Shown here: positions 37,573 to 46,938 of the stretch, in pieces
Position numbering within the stretch: the stretch's first letter is position 1
Layout of the letters: each line of letters begins with the position of its first letter
NCBI GenBank assembly: GCA_027660625.1
Contig: JAQDNC010000008.1
Location: 39,873-103,872 of the forward strand
DNA length: 64,000 bases
Source: Coriobacteriaceae bacterium AM100-PB1-1D-6A
GTDB taxonomy: Bacteria > Actinomycetota > Coriobacteriia > Coriobacteriales > Coriobacteriaceae
Direction: 5' to 3'
Translations under genes and position numbers: made by a program
The notes under the pieces: generated by a model
What the model was told of the DNA's origin: nothing
The model's input: the letters and a program-made list of their open reading frames with translations, nothing else
The model's database searches: none

Positions 37573-38538
37573 ATGCCGGGTAAAAGCCTAGAGAACATGC
37601 ACGTAGCGGTCTTGGCGGGCGGCCATTCCGCCGAACGCGAGATTTCGCTCAATTCTGGAAAGAATGTCGTGGTGGCACTGAAGGAAGCCGGCTACACCTC
37701 GGTGGAGCTGCTCGACACCGCCGCCGATGACTTTATGGTGACTATGGCGACCGGTGGCTTCGACGTGGCGTTTATCGCCATGCACGGCGCCGGCGGCGAG
37801 GATGGCGCCATGCAGGGGGCCATGGAGACGCTGGGTATCCCCTACACGGCGTCAGGCGTGCTCGCCAGCGCATGTGGCGCCGATAAAGAGGTTTCAAAGC
37901 TTCTGTATGCCAAGGCGGGCATCCCCATTGCCCCCGGCCTGGCGCTTGAGGCGGGCGACGAGGTCGATATTGATCGTATCGTCGAGATTTGTGGCGAGCG
38001 TTGCTTTGTAAAGCCCGCCGTCAACGGCTCCAGCTACGGCATTTCGCTCGTCCACGAGCCCTCAGAGCTGCCGGCGGCAATCGCCAAGGCTTTTGAGTAC
38101 GGCGATAAAGTGCTGGTCGAAAAGTGCATCGAGGGAACCGAGATCACTGTGGGCGTGTACGGCGAGGACGACGTGCGCGCGCTGCCGATTGTGGAGATTC
38201 GCAAGCCTGAGGACTGCGAGTTCTACGACCTGGATGTAAAGTACGTCGACCCCACAGACATCCACCGCATTCCGGCGCAGATTTCGCCCGAAAACTATGC
38301 GCGTGCCCAGGAACTTGCCTGTGCGGCCCATAAGGCCCTCGGCTGTCTGGGCGTTTCGCGCAGCGATTTTATCGTGAGCGAGGACGGCCCTGTCATTCTC
38401 GAGACCAACACCATTCCCGGCATGACCGATACGTCGCTGTATCCCGATGAGATTCGCCATACCGACGACATGACGTTCCCGCAGGTGTGCGACAGCCTGA
38501 TCCGTATGGGTCTCCGCCGGGCGGGCGTTGCATGCTAA
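37573..38538 (+). CDS. ddl: D-alanine-D-alanine ligase
   Basis: Makes the D-Ala-D-Ala end of the peptidoglycan stem peptide, using ATP. ATP-grasp fold with GGHSAEREISLNSG (N-terminal motif), VKPAVNGSSYGI (loop) and ETNTIPGMTDTSLYP (metal and product site). 321 residues. ATG 37573 follows AGGAGG. Its stop overlaps the start of the helicase gene by 7 bp. Confidence 0.95.
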   Translation: MPGKSLENMHVAVLAGGHSAEREISLNSGKNVVVALKEAGYTSVELLDTAADDFMVTMATGGFDVAFIAMHGAGGEDGAMQGAMETLGIPYTASGVLASACGADKEVSKLLYAKAGIPIAPGLALEAGDEVDIDRIVEICGERCFVKPAVNGSSYGISLVHEPSELPAAIAKAFEYGDKVLVEKCIEGTEITVGVYGEDDVRALPIVEIRKPEDCEFYDLDVKYVDPTDIHRIPAQISPENYARAQELACAAHKALGCLGVSRSDFIVSEDGPVILETNTIPGMTDTSLYPDEIRHTDDMTFPQVCDSLIRMGLRRAGVAC

Positions 38539-41426
38539 TCGAGGACGCCGTATCTCCTGGAACGCCGCAGTTCGTCATCGATTCTTACGCCACGCTCGCC
38601 GAGCGCGCTAAGACGCAATCGTTTGGCCTCATCGAGGAGGACGTAATCGTCCTCGATACCGAGACCACGGGTCTTTCGGTGCAGGACAATGAGTTAATTG
38701 AGATTTCCGCGGCCCGCCTTTCGGGCCGCGAGGTCATTGACCGCTTTGATACGTTCGTGCATCCCAAGCAGCTGATTCCTGCAGAGATTACCGAGCTCAC
38801 GAGCATTACGAACGCCGATGTGGCAGATGCTCCGTCGGCCGTCGAGGCCGTCGCGGCACTCGCCGACTTTGTGGGCGGCTGTCCTGTTATCGCGCATAAC
38901 GCCACGTTTGACCGGTCGTTTATCGAGTCGGTCAAGGGCGGTGTCAACGTCAGCGACATCTGGATCGATTCGCTGGCACTGTCGCGCATCGCACTTCCGC
39001 GCCTGGCCTCGCACAAGCTGTCTTTTATGGCCGACTTGTTTGGGTGCGATTCAGTATCGCACCGTGCGAACGCCGACGTTGATGCCCTGTGCGGTGTGTG
39101 GCGCGTGCTGTTGGTCGCACTTACCGACCTGCCTTCGGGCCTTATGGCGCGCTTGGCGGACATGCACGCGGACGTGCCTTGGTCATATCGCCCCATTTTT
39201 TCTTTTTTGGCTGGACAGAACCCGGGTTCGATATTTTCGCTCAGCGCCGCTCGTGCCGATGTGCTCAAGGCCGATCGCGCAGACGATCGCGTTGATGCGG
39301 ACGAGCTGCCGGTCCTTAAGATGCCGAGTCGTGAAGAGATCGAGGCAGATTACGCCCCCGGCGGCCTGGTCAATCGCATGTACCCCACCTATGAGCCGCG
39401 CGACGAGCAGATCGCGATGGCGGTTGAGGTTCGCGATGCGCTGGTCACGGGCACCCATCGCGTGATCGAGGCGGGCACGGGCGTCGGTAAGTCGATGGCC
39501 TATCTCGTGCCCTTCGCCGAGGCCGCCCGCCGAAACAACATTACCGTCGGCATTGCGACCAAATCGAATAATCTTGCCGACCAGCTTATGTACCATGAGC
39601 TACCAAAGCTCGCCGAGCAGCTGGACGGGGGCCTGTCGTTTTGTGCACTCAAGGGCTATGACCACTATCCGTGTCTGCGCAAGCTCGAGCGCATGAGCCG
39701 TGGTCAGGTTGAGATCACCACCAAGCGCGATCCTGCTGACACGCTCACGGCGGTTGCGGTGATCATGGCGTATGTGTGCCAATCTGCCGATGGCGACCTC
39801 GATTCACTCGGCATTCGCTGGCGCAGCGTCAACCGTCCCGACTTTACGACGGCTTCGCGCGAGTGTGCTCGTCGTCTGTGTCCGTTCTTCCCTGACAAAT
39901 GCCTGGTCCACGGGGCGCGCCGTCGTGCGGCACATGCCGACGTGGTGGTCACCAACCATTCTCTGTTGTTCCGCAACGTGGCCGCCGAGGGGAGGATTTT
40001 GCCCCCGATTCGTCACTGGGTGGTCGACGAGGCCCATTCCATCGAGCGCGAGGCCCGTCGCCAATGGGCGCGCGTGGTTTCGGCAGATGAGTCGCGCGTG
40101 CTGTTTGAGCGCTTGGGTGGGTCGAGTGCCGGCGCGCTGAGTCAGGTTTCCCGTGATTTGGCCACTTCCGAGGGCTCCACGCTCTACCTGGGACTCACCG
40201 CCAAAGCGACGTCGACGGTTGCCCGCGCGAGCATGGCGATTGCCGATGTGTTCGATGGTGTGCGCGAGCTCGGCCGTCGCGCCCGTGGGAGCTACGATAA
40301 CGCGAATCTGTGGATTGGCCCCGAGCTGCGCGAGTCGGATGACTGGCACGATTTTTTGCAGTCGGCCCATACCGCAATTGATGCGCTGGACCAGGCGGAT
40401 AAAAGCGTAGACGCGCTGGTGCAGACCGTCGCCGCCGATAAGCCCGAGGTCGTTGTCGACCTAGGCGACATTTCGCGCCGTCTGCACGAGCTGGCCGAGA
40501 ATCTCAAGCTCATCATTGAGGGTACGGACGAGCACTATGTGTACTCGCTGCAGGTTAACCGTCGGCTGCGTGCGGGCGGGGAGTCTATGACCGCCGAGCG
40601 CATCGATATCGGCGAGGCCTTGGCGAACGAGTGGCTGCCCGAAGTGCACACGGCCATCTTCGCTTCGGCGACCATGACGGTGTCCAAGAGCTTTGAGCAT
40701 TTCAACCATGCTGTCGGCCTCGATCGCATCGGTGCGTCGACATCCTCATCGCTGCACCTGGATTCGAGCTATGACTTTGACTCGAATATGGCCGTGGTCG
40801 TGGCGGGGGACATTCCCGATCCGCGCGATCGCGAGCGCTATCTCTCGGCGCTCGAGTGCGTGCTGGTCGATGCCCATCTCGCCATGGGTGGATCGGTGCT
40901 CACGCTTTTCACCAACAGGCGCGATATGGAGGACCTGTATGCCCGTGTCGAGCCCAAATTGGCGCGAGCGGGCCTGGAGCTCAATTGCCAGCAACGCAAC
41001 TCGTCCCCGCGTCGCCTGCGCGATCGGTTTATCAACGAGCCGACCTCATCGCTCTTTGCGCTTAAGGCCTTTTGGGAGGGCTTTGACGCCAGCGGCGAGA
41101 CGCTGCGTTGCGTCATTATCCCCAAGCTGCCGTTCTCGAGCCCCACGGATCCCCTTTCGTGTGAGCGCAATCTGCGTGAGGACCGCGCCTGGGCGCGCTA
41201 CTCGCTGCCCGAGGCGGTGCTCGAGGTCAAACAGGCCGCCGGCCGTCTTATCCGCTCATCGACCGATTGCGGCGTGCTCATCTTGGCAGATCCGCGCTTG
41301 GTGACAAAGGGCTACGGCAAGAAGTTCTTGACGTCGCTGCCCACGACTTCCTACCAGCGTATCGAGTCGGCGCAGATCGGTCATTATTTGCAGCTGTGGC
41401 GTGCGCGCCACGAGCGACGCCGTTAA
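38532..41426 (+). CDS. DinG-family helicase with N-terminal DEDD exonuclease domain
   Basis: 964 residues. Residues about 35-200 are an exonuclease domain of the DnaQ type (VLDTETTGLS; then HNATFDRSF; then HRANADVDALCGVW). The rest is an XPD/DinG-like superfamily 2 helicase: Walker A EAGTGVGKSMAY, DEAH-type box VDEAHSIE, motif VI QAAGRLIRSSTDCG. Cysteines in the region of YVCQ/ECARRLCPFFPDKC may hold an iron-sulphur cluster, as in XPD relatives. It probably trims and unwinds damaged DNA or R-loops. I use ATG 38532, overlapping the ddl stop, so the two genes are coupled. Confidence 0.9.
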   Translation: MLIEDAVSPGTPQFVIDSYATLAERAKTQSFGLIEEDVIVLDTETTGLSVQDNELIEISAARLSGREVIDRFDTFVHPKQLIPAEITELTSITNADVADAPSAVEAVAALADFVGGCPVIAHNATFDRSFIESVKGGVNVSDIWIDSLALSRIALPRLASHKLSFMADLFGCDSVSHRANADVDALCGVWRVLLVALTDLPSGLMARLADMHADVPWSYRPIFSFLAGQNPGSIFSLSAARADVLKADRADDRVDADELPVLKMPSREEIEADYAPGGLVNRMYPTYEPRDEQIAMAVEVRDALVTGTHRVIEAGTGVGKSMAYLVPFAEAARRNNITVGIATKSNNLADQLMYHELPKLAEQLDGGLSFCALKGYDHYPCLRKLERMSRGQVEITTKRDPADTLTAVAVIMAYVCQSADGDLDSLGIRWRSVNRPDFTTASRECARRLCPFFPDKCLVHGARRRAAHADVVVTNHSLLFRNVAAEGRILPPIRHWVVDEAHSIEREARRQWARVVSADESRVLFERLGGSSAGALSQVSRDLATSEGSTLYLGLTAKATSTVARASMAIADVFDGVRELGRRARGSYDNANLWIGPELRESDDWHDFLQSAHTAIDALDQADKSVDALVQTVAADKPEVVVDLGDISRRLHELAENLKLIIEGTDEHYVYSLQVNRRLRAGGESMTAERIDIGEALANEWLPEVHTAIFASATMTVSKSFEHFNHAVGLDRIGASTSSSLHLDSSYDFDSNMAVVVAGDIPDPRDRERYLSALECVLVDAHLAMGGSVLTLFTNRRDMEDLYARVEPKLARAGLELNCQQRNSSPRRLRDRFINEPTSSLFALKAFWEGFDASGETLRCVIIPKLPFSSPTDPLSCERNLREDRAWARYSLPEAVLEVKQAAGRLIRSSTDCGVLILADPRLVTKGYGKKFLTSLPTTSYQRIESAQIGHYLQLWRARHERRR

Positions 41427-42340
41427 AGCGGGCAGGTCAGGCTCTTCGCCATATCGCATAGACGCAATGCCTGGGCGGGGTCATCCAGTATGCGGATGGC
41501 TCCGCCCGCTGCGATTACCTGGCAGAACAGCCAGTGCTCTGACCCATAACGCACGGTCACTGTTGCCATGTCTGCCCCGTTTGGCTCAATCGACATGATG
41601 CCGGCCCAGTCTAGGCGCTCTGCCATGTCGAGCGGCATGAGGAGTTTTGCGCTCTGCTCCGCTTTGGAAAGGGATTCGTGGAGGGATGCGGACGCGGGCG
41701 CGTGGCGCTCCACAGAATCGTCGGTAAGGGCAAGGCCTTCGATTTTGTCCATGCGGTAGGAGCGCTGCGCATCAACTTCGACATCCCAGGCAATCAGATA
41801 TGTTTGGTCGCCATGCGTCGCGATGCGCAGGGGGTCGATGAGACGCTCACGCGGCCGTGTGTCGTCCATCGAACGGTAGATGATGCGGCATCGAACGCCG
41901 TCTTGAATCGCGCAGTTCAGCTGTTGCCAGTGCGATCCTCGGGCAACGGTATCGACGACGCGCTGGTTGTAGCCGAGTTTCTCGGGTAGGAGGGCGTGTC
42001 GGATACGCTCTGCTGCCCGAGAGTCGATTCCCATCGATTCGAGTTCGTGGTTGAGCACGGCACCTTCGGCGGCACTTAGGCGCAAGGGCAGCACACGCCC
42101 CGCATCGCCTGTCAGGATGATGCACTCGCCGTGGCGTTCGCAGATGATGCGTGCGCCCGACTCACGGTCAGCGAGGGTCGAGACGATATCGATAATTTCG
42201 TCGAGCGCCGCACCCGTGATATCAAAACGGCTGCAGATATCCCCTCGTGTCATACCGGTCCCACCGGCAGCGTAGAGGGCCTCCATGATGTCAATCGCAC
42301 GCGAGAGCCTTTGCTCGCTGGTGAGTTTACGCGCGGGCAT
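41423..42340 (-). CDS. WYL-domain transcriptional regulator (PafC-like, second gene)
   Basis: 305 residues: an N-terminal helix-turn-helix (RLSRAIDIMEALYAAGG, then GDICSRFDITGAAL), a WYL domain (IIYRSMDDTRPRERLIDPLRIATHGDQTYLIAWD in short pieces) and a WCX C-terminal extension. PafB/PafC pairs of this design sense single-stranded DNA and activate the mycobacterial DNA-damage response. I start at ATG 42340 (MPARKLT), which overlaps the stop of the gene upstream. The 3' end abuts the helicase gene from the other strand. Confidence 0.82.
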   Translation of the reverse strand: MPARKLTSEQRLSRAIDIMEALYAAGGTGMTRGDICSRFDITGAALDEIIDIVSTLADRESGARIICERHGECIILTGDAGRVLPLRLSAAEGAVLNHELESMGIDSRAAERIRHALLPEKLGYNQRVVDTVARGSHWQQLNCAIQDGVRCRIIYRSMDDTRPRERLIDPLRIATHGDQTYLIAWDVEVDAQRSYRMDKIEGLALTDDSVERHAPASASLHESLSKAEQSAKLLMPLDMAERLDWAGIMSIEPNGADMATVTVRYGSEHWLFCQVIAAGGAIRILDDPAQALRLCDMAKSLTCPL

Positions 42341-43349
42341 GCTCGTGCACCGTCCTTTCGATGAGGTGGTTCCACGCCAGTTTAAGTGCATCGGGGGCAA
42401 CGGGTCTCATGCCGTCCATGGCGTGCTCCATACAAAACGAGGCAGCGGCATTAAGGTCGCGCACGCCGACGGTCCAGGTCCAACCCTCTTCGGTGTGCGT
42501 GAGCTCCCCGCGACCGCGCGTTAGGCCGCTGACCATGTCGGCCTGGGCTTGCGGGGCAAACGAAAAGGTCGCCATAACGGGCTTGCAATCGGCAAAATCA
42601 AACTCAAAGAACAGGCGATCGTTCAGGTTAAAGTCGGCGGGGATGGAGTAGGCCTTCGAGGGGCGCCATGCGCGAACGATACGGTCGCAGCGAAACGTCC
42701 TGATTTCATCGGTGGCGTTGTCGAGTCCGCAAAAATACGCCACACCCTCGTGCTCAAACATGCCGTATACGCAGACGGTGCGCTCTTTTTGCTCCCCGTG
42801 CCCGTTTTGATACAAAAAGCGCAGTGCGCAGCGTTCGGCGAAAGCGCTCCACACCGCATCGACGGCGGGTAAGCGACGGGCGGGAGGCTCTTCTGCGGTC
42901 GATGCGCCGGTGAGGTAGGCGATCTTGGAGCGTATGTCTGCAAGCGGCGTGGCAAACGCGGCCGAACCGGTCGCAAGGGTCTGGTCGATAGCGTCGAGCA
43001 AGATGTCCGCGTCGTCTGCGGTGATGAGGCCACCGGCCGCAAACGTGTGCTCGCGATCGATGGTCCACGCGCTTTCTTCGGTTTCTTGGGCGCCTGCTGC
43101 GCGAACTTCCTTGATCGTGATTCCGCGTTCGAGGAGTTTTTCGCGATCGCGGCGAAACTTGCGCTTGTCCGAGTCGATATTGCCCGACCCATAGCCAAGA
43201 TCGGAATCCAGGACAATTTGCTCTGTGGTCAATGGCTCGGGAGAGCTGTTGAGGACAAAGAACAGATTGAGGATGCGCTGGGCGGTCTTGTCGAAACCGG
43301 GTTCCGGCACCCCATTTTTATTCGTTACGGTTGTATCGCTTGCCGTCAT
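42327..43349 (-). CDS. WYL-domain transcriptional regulator (PafB-like, first gene)
   Basis: 340 residues. HTH at about 20-75 (RILNLFFVLNSSPEPLTTEQI), then a WYL-type sensor region (ALRFLYQNGHGEQKERTVCVYGMF) and a C-terminal domain. Start ATG 43349 (MTASDTT) follows GAGGA; an in-frame start at 43382 is less likely. Paired in an operon with the similar gene downstream; overlap suggests they form a heterodimer like PafBC. Confidence 0.82.
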   Translation of the reverse strand: MTASDTTVTNKNGVPEPGFDKTAQRILNLFFVLNSSPEPLTTEQIVLDSDLGYGSGNIDSDKRKFRRDREKLLERGITIKEVRAAGAQETEESAWTIDREHTFAAGGLITADDADILLDAIDQTLATGSAAFATPLADIRSKIAYLTGASTAEEPPARRLPAVDAVWSAFAERCALRFLYQNGHGEQKERTVCVYGMFEHEGVAYFCGLDNATDEIRTFRCDRIVRAWRPSKAYSIPADFNLNDRLFFEFDFADCKPVMATFSFAPQAQADMVSGLTRGRGELTHTEEGWTWTVGVRDLNAAASFCMEHAMDGMRPVAPDALKLAWNHLIERTVHEHARA

Positions 43350-43546
43350 AGAATCCTCGCATGGGAAGGTGTTTGATGCCATGATTTTAGTCCGATATGG
43401 AGATTAGGCTATATCCTTGTCCGCTTGGGGCGTTAAGATGCCCAGAATTCGGCCGTTTGCGCCCGCTCGGGGTATACTTTCGACTATATACGGTTCTAAT
43501 GTGCATACATTGGGCCTATTTGTCGGATTATGGATGTGGAGCGCAT

Positions 43547-46500
43547 ATGGCGAACACCCAGAACTATATTAACCACCTGTTGCAGAACACTGGCATCACG
43601 CCGGCGTGCAGCGAAGAAGAGCGCTTGGCTGCCGAAGATATCGCTCAAATTTTCCGCAACCACGGCTTTGATCCCGAGGTGCAGGAGTTTAATGCTCCCG
43701 CGCCGAGCAGGATGGCGTTTGCCGTTACGGGCATTCTGGCATTTGCCGGTGCCCTGCTTATGGGCATCGGTGGCGGTATCGGCTTAGTCGGCACCCTGTT
43801 GGCCATTGTCGGAGCCGTGCTCTATGTGCTCGAGCGAACCGGGCGCCCCGTGATCTCGCGCCTGGGCAAGACGGGCGTGAGCCAAAATGTCATCGCCTAT
43901 CACAAGGCCTCTGGTCCGCTTGCCTCTCCGCGCAATCGCCCGGTTGTCGTCGTCGCGCACTATGACTCCCCGCGCGCCGAACTGCTCGCTCGCGAGCCCT
44001 ATGCGCCGTACCGAGCGCTGATCGCCAAATTGCTCCCGATTGCCACGATTGCTCCCGCGGCTATTGCCATCCTGCGCATCTTGCCGCTTCCCGGCGCGTT
44101 GAAGGTCCTGCTGTGGATTGTCGCGATCCTTGCCTCCCTCGTGGCGCTCGCCAATGCCGCCAATATCATTTCCAATCGTTTTGTCCTTCCCTACACGTCC
44201 GGCTCGGTTTGCAACAAGTCCTCTGTTGCCGCCATGCTGGGTGTCATGGATAACGTCGCCCCCTATCAGGGCGAGAACGAGTTCCCTGACGATATTCCGT
44301 TTGACACGTATTTTGGCGAGCAGAAGCGTCGCGCCGAGGAGATGGCGCGCGCGGCAGCCGAGTACGCCGCAGCCCAGCAGCAAAATGATTACGGCAATAC
44401 CATCGAGTACGAAGAGCCTGCCTATACCGAGGATGAGTATGGCCAGCCGGTCGCTCCCGAGGGTGAGCAGGGCGAGGCTTTTGATGAGCAAATCGATGGA
44501 TTCGAAGGTGCTTCTGCCGACGAGACCCTGATTGGCGTCATTGCACCCGAGTCCCAGGTCCAAGATATTCCGGCCGAGGAGCCCGTTGCAGACGAGTCCG
44601 CTGCCGAGTCGGCAGAGGAGCCTGCCGCGGCCGAGCAGGCCGAGCCCGAGCCCAAGCTTTATCGCAATGCCGCCGGCAACATCCGGTTTGGCTCGGATGC
44701 CATCCGTGCCCTGGGAATGCTTCCCGAGTCCTGTACGCTCGATTACGAAGAGGGCGAGGAGCCGACGTTCGAGCCCGCGCCCCAGCCCGATCCGGTCGTG
44801 GCTGCGCAGCCCGATGAGGCCAATGCCGTCGAGACGGAAGCCGATGCGGAGACTGCTATCGATCCCGCAGCCGGTCTGGACGTCATGGCGCCTGCCCCGG
44901 CGCCCGAGGAGCTCGATAATACCGAGGACGACTACGATGCGTATCCGCAGCGTGTGTCCTACGAGAGCGACACCGATTTTTCTGCCGAGCTTCCGGTGAC
45001 GACGCCCCATGCCGATATCGCTTCCGCGTTTTCTTCGATCGGTGCCAGCGCCTCCCATTTCTTTAAGGGGGCATTCGAAAAGGGCAAGAAACTCGTTGAC
45101 GACTTTGAGGAAAAGCGCGCCGCTGCCCGCGAGGCAGCCGAGCGCGAGGCTGCAGCCCAGCAACAGGCGGCCGAGGCCGAGCGCGAGCGCGCGGCACAGG
45201 AATTTGAGCAAAACGACGCCGAGCAGCCGGTATCTGTTGATGTTGCCGACGCCACGACGTCTTTCGAGGCGCCGCAGCCTTCGCCTGCGGATGTTGCCGG
45301 GGAGACGGCGACTTTCGAAACCCAACAGCCGGTCGACAGCACTGTGTCGTTTGATGCCACGATGACGTTTGAGAAGCAGGGCACCGCTATCGCCGAGCCC
45401 CTTTCCGCTCCTGTCGAGGACGAGCCCGCTGCGCCCGATACGGTCGAGGATCAATCTGTGGCGGAACAGGTCGCTGCGGACAGCTCCGAGCAAGAGCCTG
45501 AGCCCGTGGCCCCCGAAGCTCCGCAGGCGGATGAGTCGAGGCCCTACTCTACGCAGATCTTCACCATGCCCGCGCCGAGTGATCCCGGCGCCACGGTTGC
45601 CAATGCTGCTCCGTCGCAGGCCGAGACGGTCGATGCTCTGATGGCTCAAATCTCGTCTCAGGCGTCGCCGCGCCCGAACATGAACGTTCCCGACCCGGCA
45701 TCCGCGCCGGCTCCCATGCCCTCTGCGTCTCCGCTGGCCTCGGTCCCCGATCCCTCGATGCCTTCGATGCAGCAGGCCAATGTCGCCTCGCGCACCTCGC
45801 TGTTCGACCTTCCCGACCCTTCGGCTCAGGTTAACGATCCCTTCGCGACGGCACAGGGGCCCGAGCCCACATCGGCTCCGGTTGTTCCCCCCATGCCGGT
45901 CAGCTCGGATGTTCAGCCGCTTGAGACTATCTCGGCTCCTGCCGCTCCGGCCGCCAAGCCGCAAAAGCGCGGCTTGGGCGGTCTGTTCGGTCGCAAAAAG
46001 AAAAACGAGCAGGACAGCATGAGCGATTGGCTTGGTGTCGAGGATGATTACGACGCCAAGAAGTCTGGTCGCGGTATCGGCTCGTGGGATAACTTCGAGG
46101 ATGACGACGACGGCTGGAAGGGCGGTGCCACGTCTTCCGATGGAGCTTCCGCCGAGGATATGCTCGCTGCCGTTGCCTCCATGGGCGATGACGAGCTGCT
46201 TGGCCACGACATCTGGTTTGTGGCTACAGGCGCTTCCGATTGCGACGGCGCCGGCATGAAGGCGTTCCTGGCCGCGCATCGCGACAAGCTCCGTGGCGTG
46301 TTCTTTATCAACCTTGAGTCCATTGGTGCCGGTAGGCTTTCGGTCGTGACGGTCGAGGGCGAGCAGCAGCTGCTCAAGGGTGACCGACGCATCATGAACT
46401 TGGTCAACAAGGTGTGCAAGTCGTTCCATGTCGATTGCGGTGCATTTGAGATGCCCTATGCCAAGACCGATGCCTATGCTGCTCTCGAGGCAAGCCGACG

Positions 46501-46636
46501 CGCCCTTACCATTGCCGGCGTCGACGGCCCACGTTTGGCATGCGCTCACACTGAGGACGATCTGCCGTACAACGTCAATCCGACAAATATCGCTACGGTG
46601 TCCGAGGTCGTGACCGAGGTCATTCGTCGTTCGTAG
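43547..46636 (+). CDS. M28-like membrane protein with a large disordered insertion
   Basis: 1029 residues. Two pairs of helices lie near residues 55-95 and 155-210. The peptidase-fold pieces are VVVVAHYDSPRAE (metal His138 and Asp140), SSVAAMLGVMD near 225, and, after a gap of some 630 residues, FVATGASDCDGAGM (about 892), FFINLESIGAG, and CAHTEDD near the end. In active M28 enzymes the part before GS in FGAEE holds the catalytic Glu; here it reads GASDCDG, so catalysis may be lost. The inserted 630 residues are Glu/Pro/Ala-rich, low in hydrophobics and probably disordered. Start ATG 43547 after GGAG. Confidence 0.7.
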   Translation: MANTQNYINHLLQNTGITPACSEEERLAAEDIAQIFRNHGFDPEVQEFNAPAPSRMAFAVTGILAFAGALLMGIGGGIGLVGTLLAIVGAVLYVLERTGRPVISRLGKTGVSQNVIAYHKASGPLASPRNRPVVVVAHYDSPRAELLAREPYAPYRALIAKLLPIATIAPAAIAILRILPLPGALKVLLWIVAILASLVALANAANIISNRFVLPYTSGSVCNKSSVAAMLGVMDNVAPYQGENEFPDDIPFDTYFGEQKRRAEEMARAAAEYAAAQQQNDYGNTIEYEEPAYTEDEYGQPVAPEGEQGEAFDEQIDGFEGASADETLIGVIAPESQVQDIPAEEPVADESAAESAEEPAAAEQAEPEPKLYRNAAGNIRFGSDAIRALGMLPESCTLDYEEGEEPTFEPAPQPDPVVAAQPDEANAVETEADAETAIDPAAGLDVMAPAPAPEELDNTEDDYDAYPQRVSYESDTDFSAELPVTTPHADIASAFSSIGASASHFFKGAFEKGKKLVDDFEEKRAAAREAAEREAAAQQQAAEAERERAAQEFEQNDAEQPVSVDVADATTSFEAPQPSPADVAGETATFETQQPVDSTVSFDATMTFEKQGTAIAEPLSAPVEDEPAAPDTVEDQSVAEQVAADSSEQEPEPVAPEAPQADESRPYSTQIFTMPAPSDPGATVANAAPSQAETVDALMAQISSQASPRPNMNVPDPASAPAPMPSASPLASVPDPSMPSMQQANVASRTSLFDLPDPSAQVNDPFATAQGPEPTSAPVVPPMPVSSDVQPLETISAPAAPAAKPQKRGLGGLFGRKKKNEQDSMSDWLGVEDDYDAKKSGRGIGSWDNFEDDDDGWKGGATSSDGASAEDMLAAVASMGDDELLGHDIWFVATGASDCDGAGMKAFLAAHRDKLRGVFFINLESIGAGRLSVVTVEGEQQLLKGDRRIMNLVNKVCKSFHVDCGAFEMPYAKTDAYAALEASRRALTIAGVDGPRLACAHTEDDLPYNVNPTNIATVSEVVTEVIRRS

Positions 46637-46657
46637 GTTGACCTATAAGGAGTCTGC

Positions 46658-46876
46658 GTGTTTTCGTACATCAAGCGCCACTGGCCCGTCTATCTCATCT
46701 TGGCCCTGATCGCCATTGTCCTTGGTTTCGGGGCCGCGTATATCGTGGGCGTTAAAGGCTCAACGCCTGAGTCCACGATTAGCGAAGAAGTGGAGCACGA
46801 GCAGAGTTTGGGAGCCGATGGCATCTCCGAGTCCGATCAAGCGCTCATCGACGGTGGGTCTGCATCTGGGGAATAG
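46658..46876 (+). CDS. Small membrane protein
   Basis: 72 residues with one hydrophobic helix near 9-31 (YLILALIAIVLGFGAAYIVGV) and an acidic tail. Starts at GTG 46658 after AAGGAG, 21 bp past the M28-like gene, so probably co-transcribed with it. Possible partner or accessory subunit of that protein; this is inference. Confidence 0.75.
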   Translation: MFSYIKRHWPVYLILALIAIVLGFGAAYIVGVKGSTPESTISEEVEHEQSLGADGISESDQALIDGGSASGE

Positions 46877-46896
46877 CCATTTCGCCACGAACGAAT

Positions 46897-46935
46897 AAGA
46901 GGCGAGCCGGGAGACGGGCTCGCCTCTTTTTTATT
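46897..46935. terminator. Terminator between converging genes
   Basis: Stem AAGAGGCGAGCC / GGCTCGCCTCTT, then TTTTTTATT on the plus strand. It may act for the plus-strand unit and, less strongly, for the adhesin on the other strand. Confidence 0.88.
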
Positions 46936-46938
46936 GCG

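Noticed and set aside
43784..46549. 921-codon minus-strand frame opposite the M28-like gene
   Set aside because: Arg/Gly/Leu-rich shadow of the acidic repeat-rich coding strand; no start signal and no domain.
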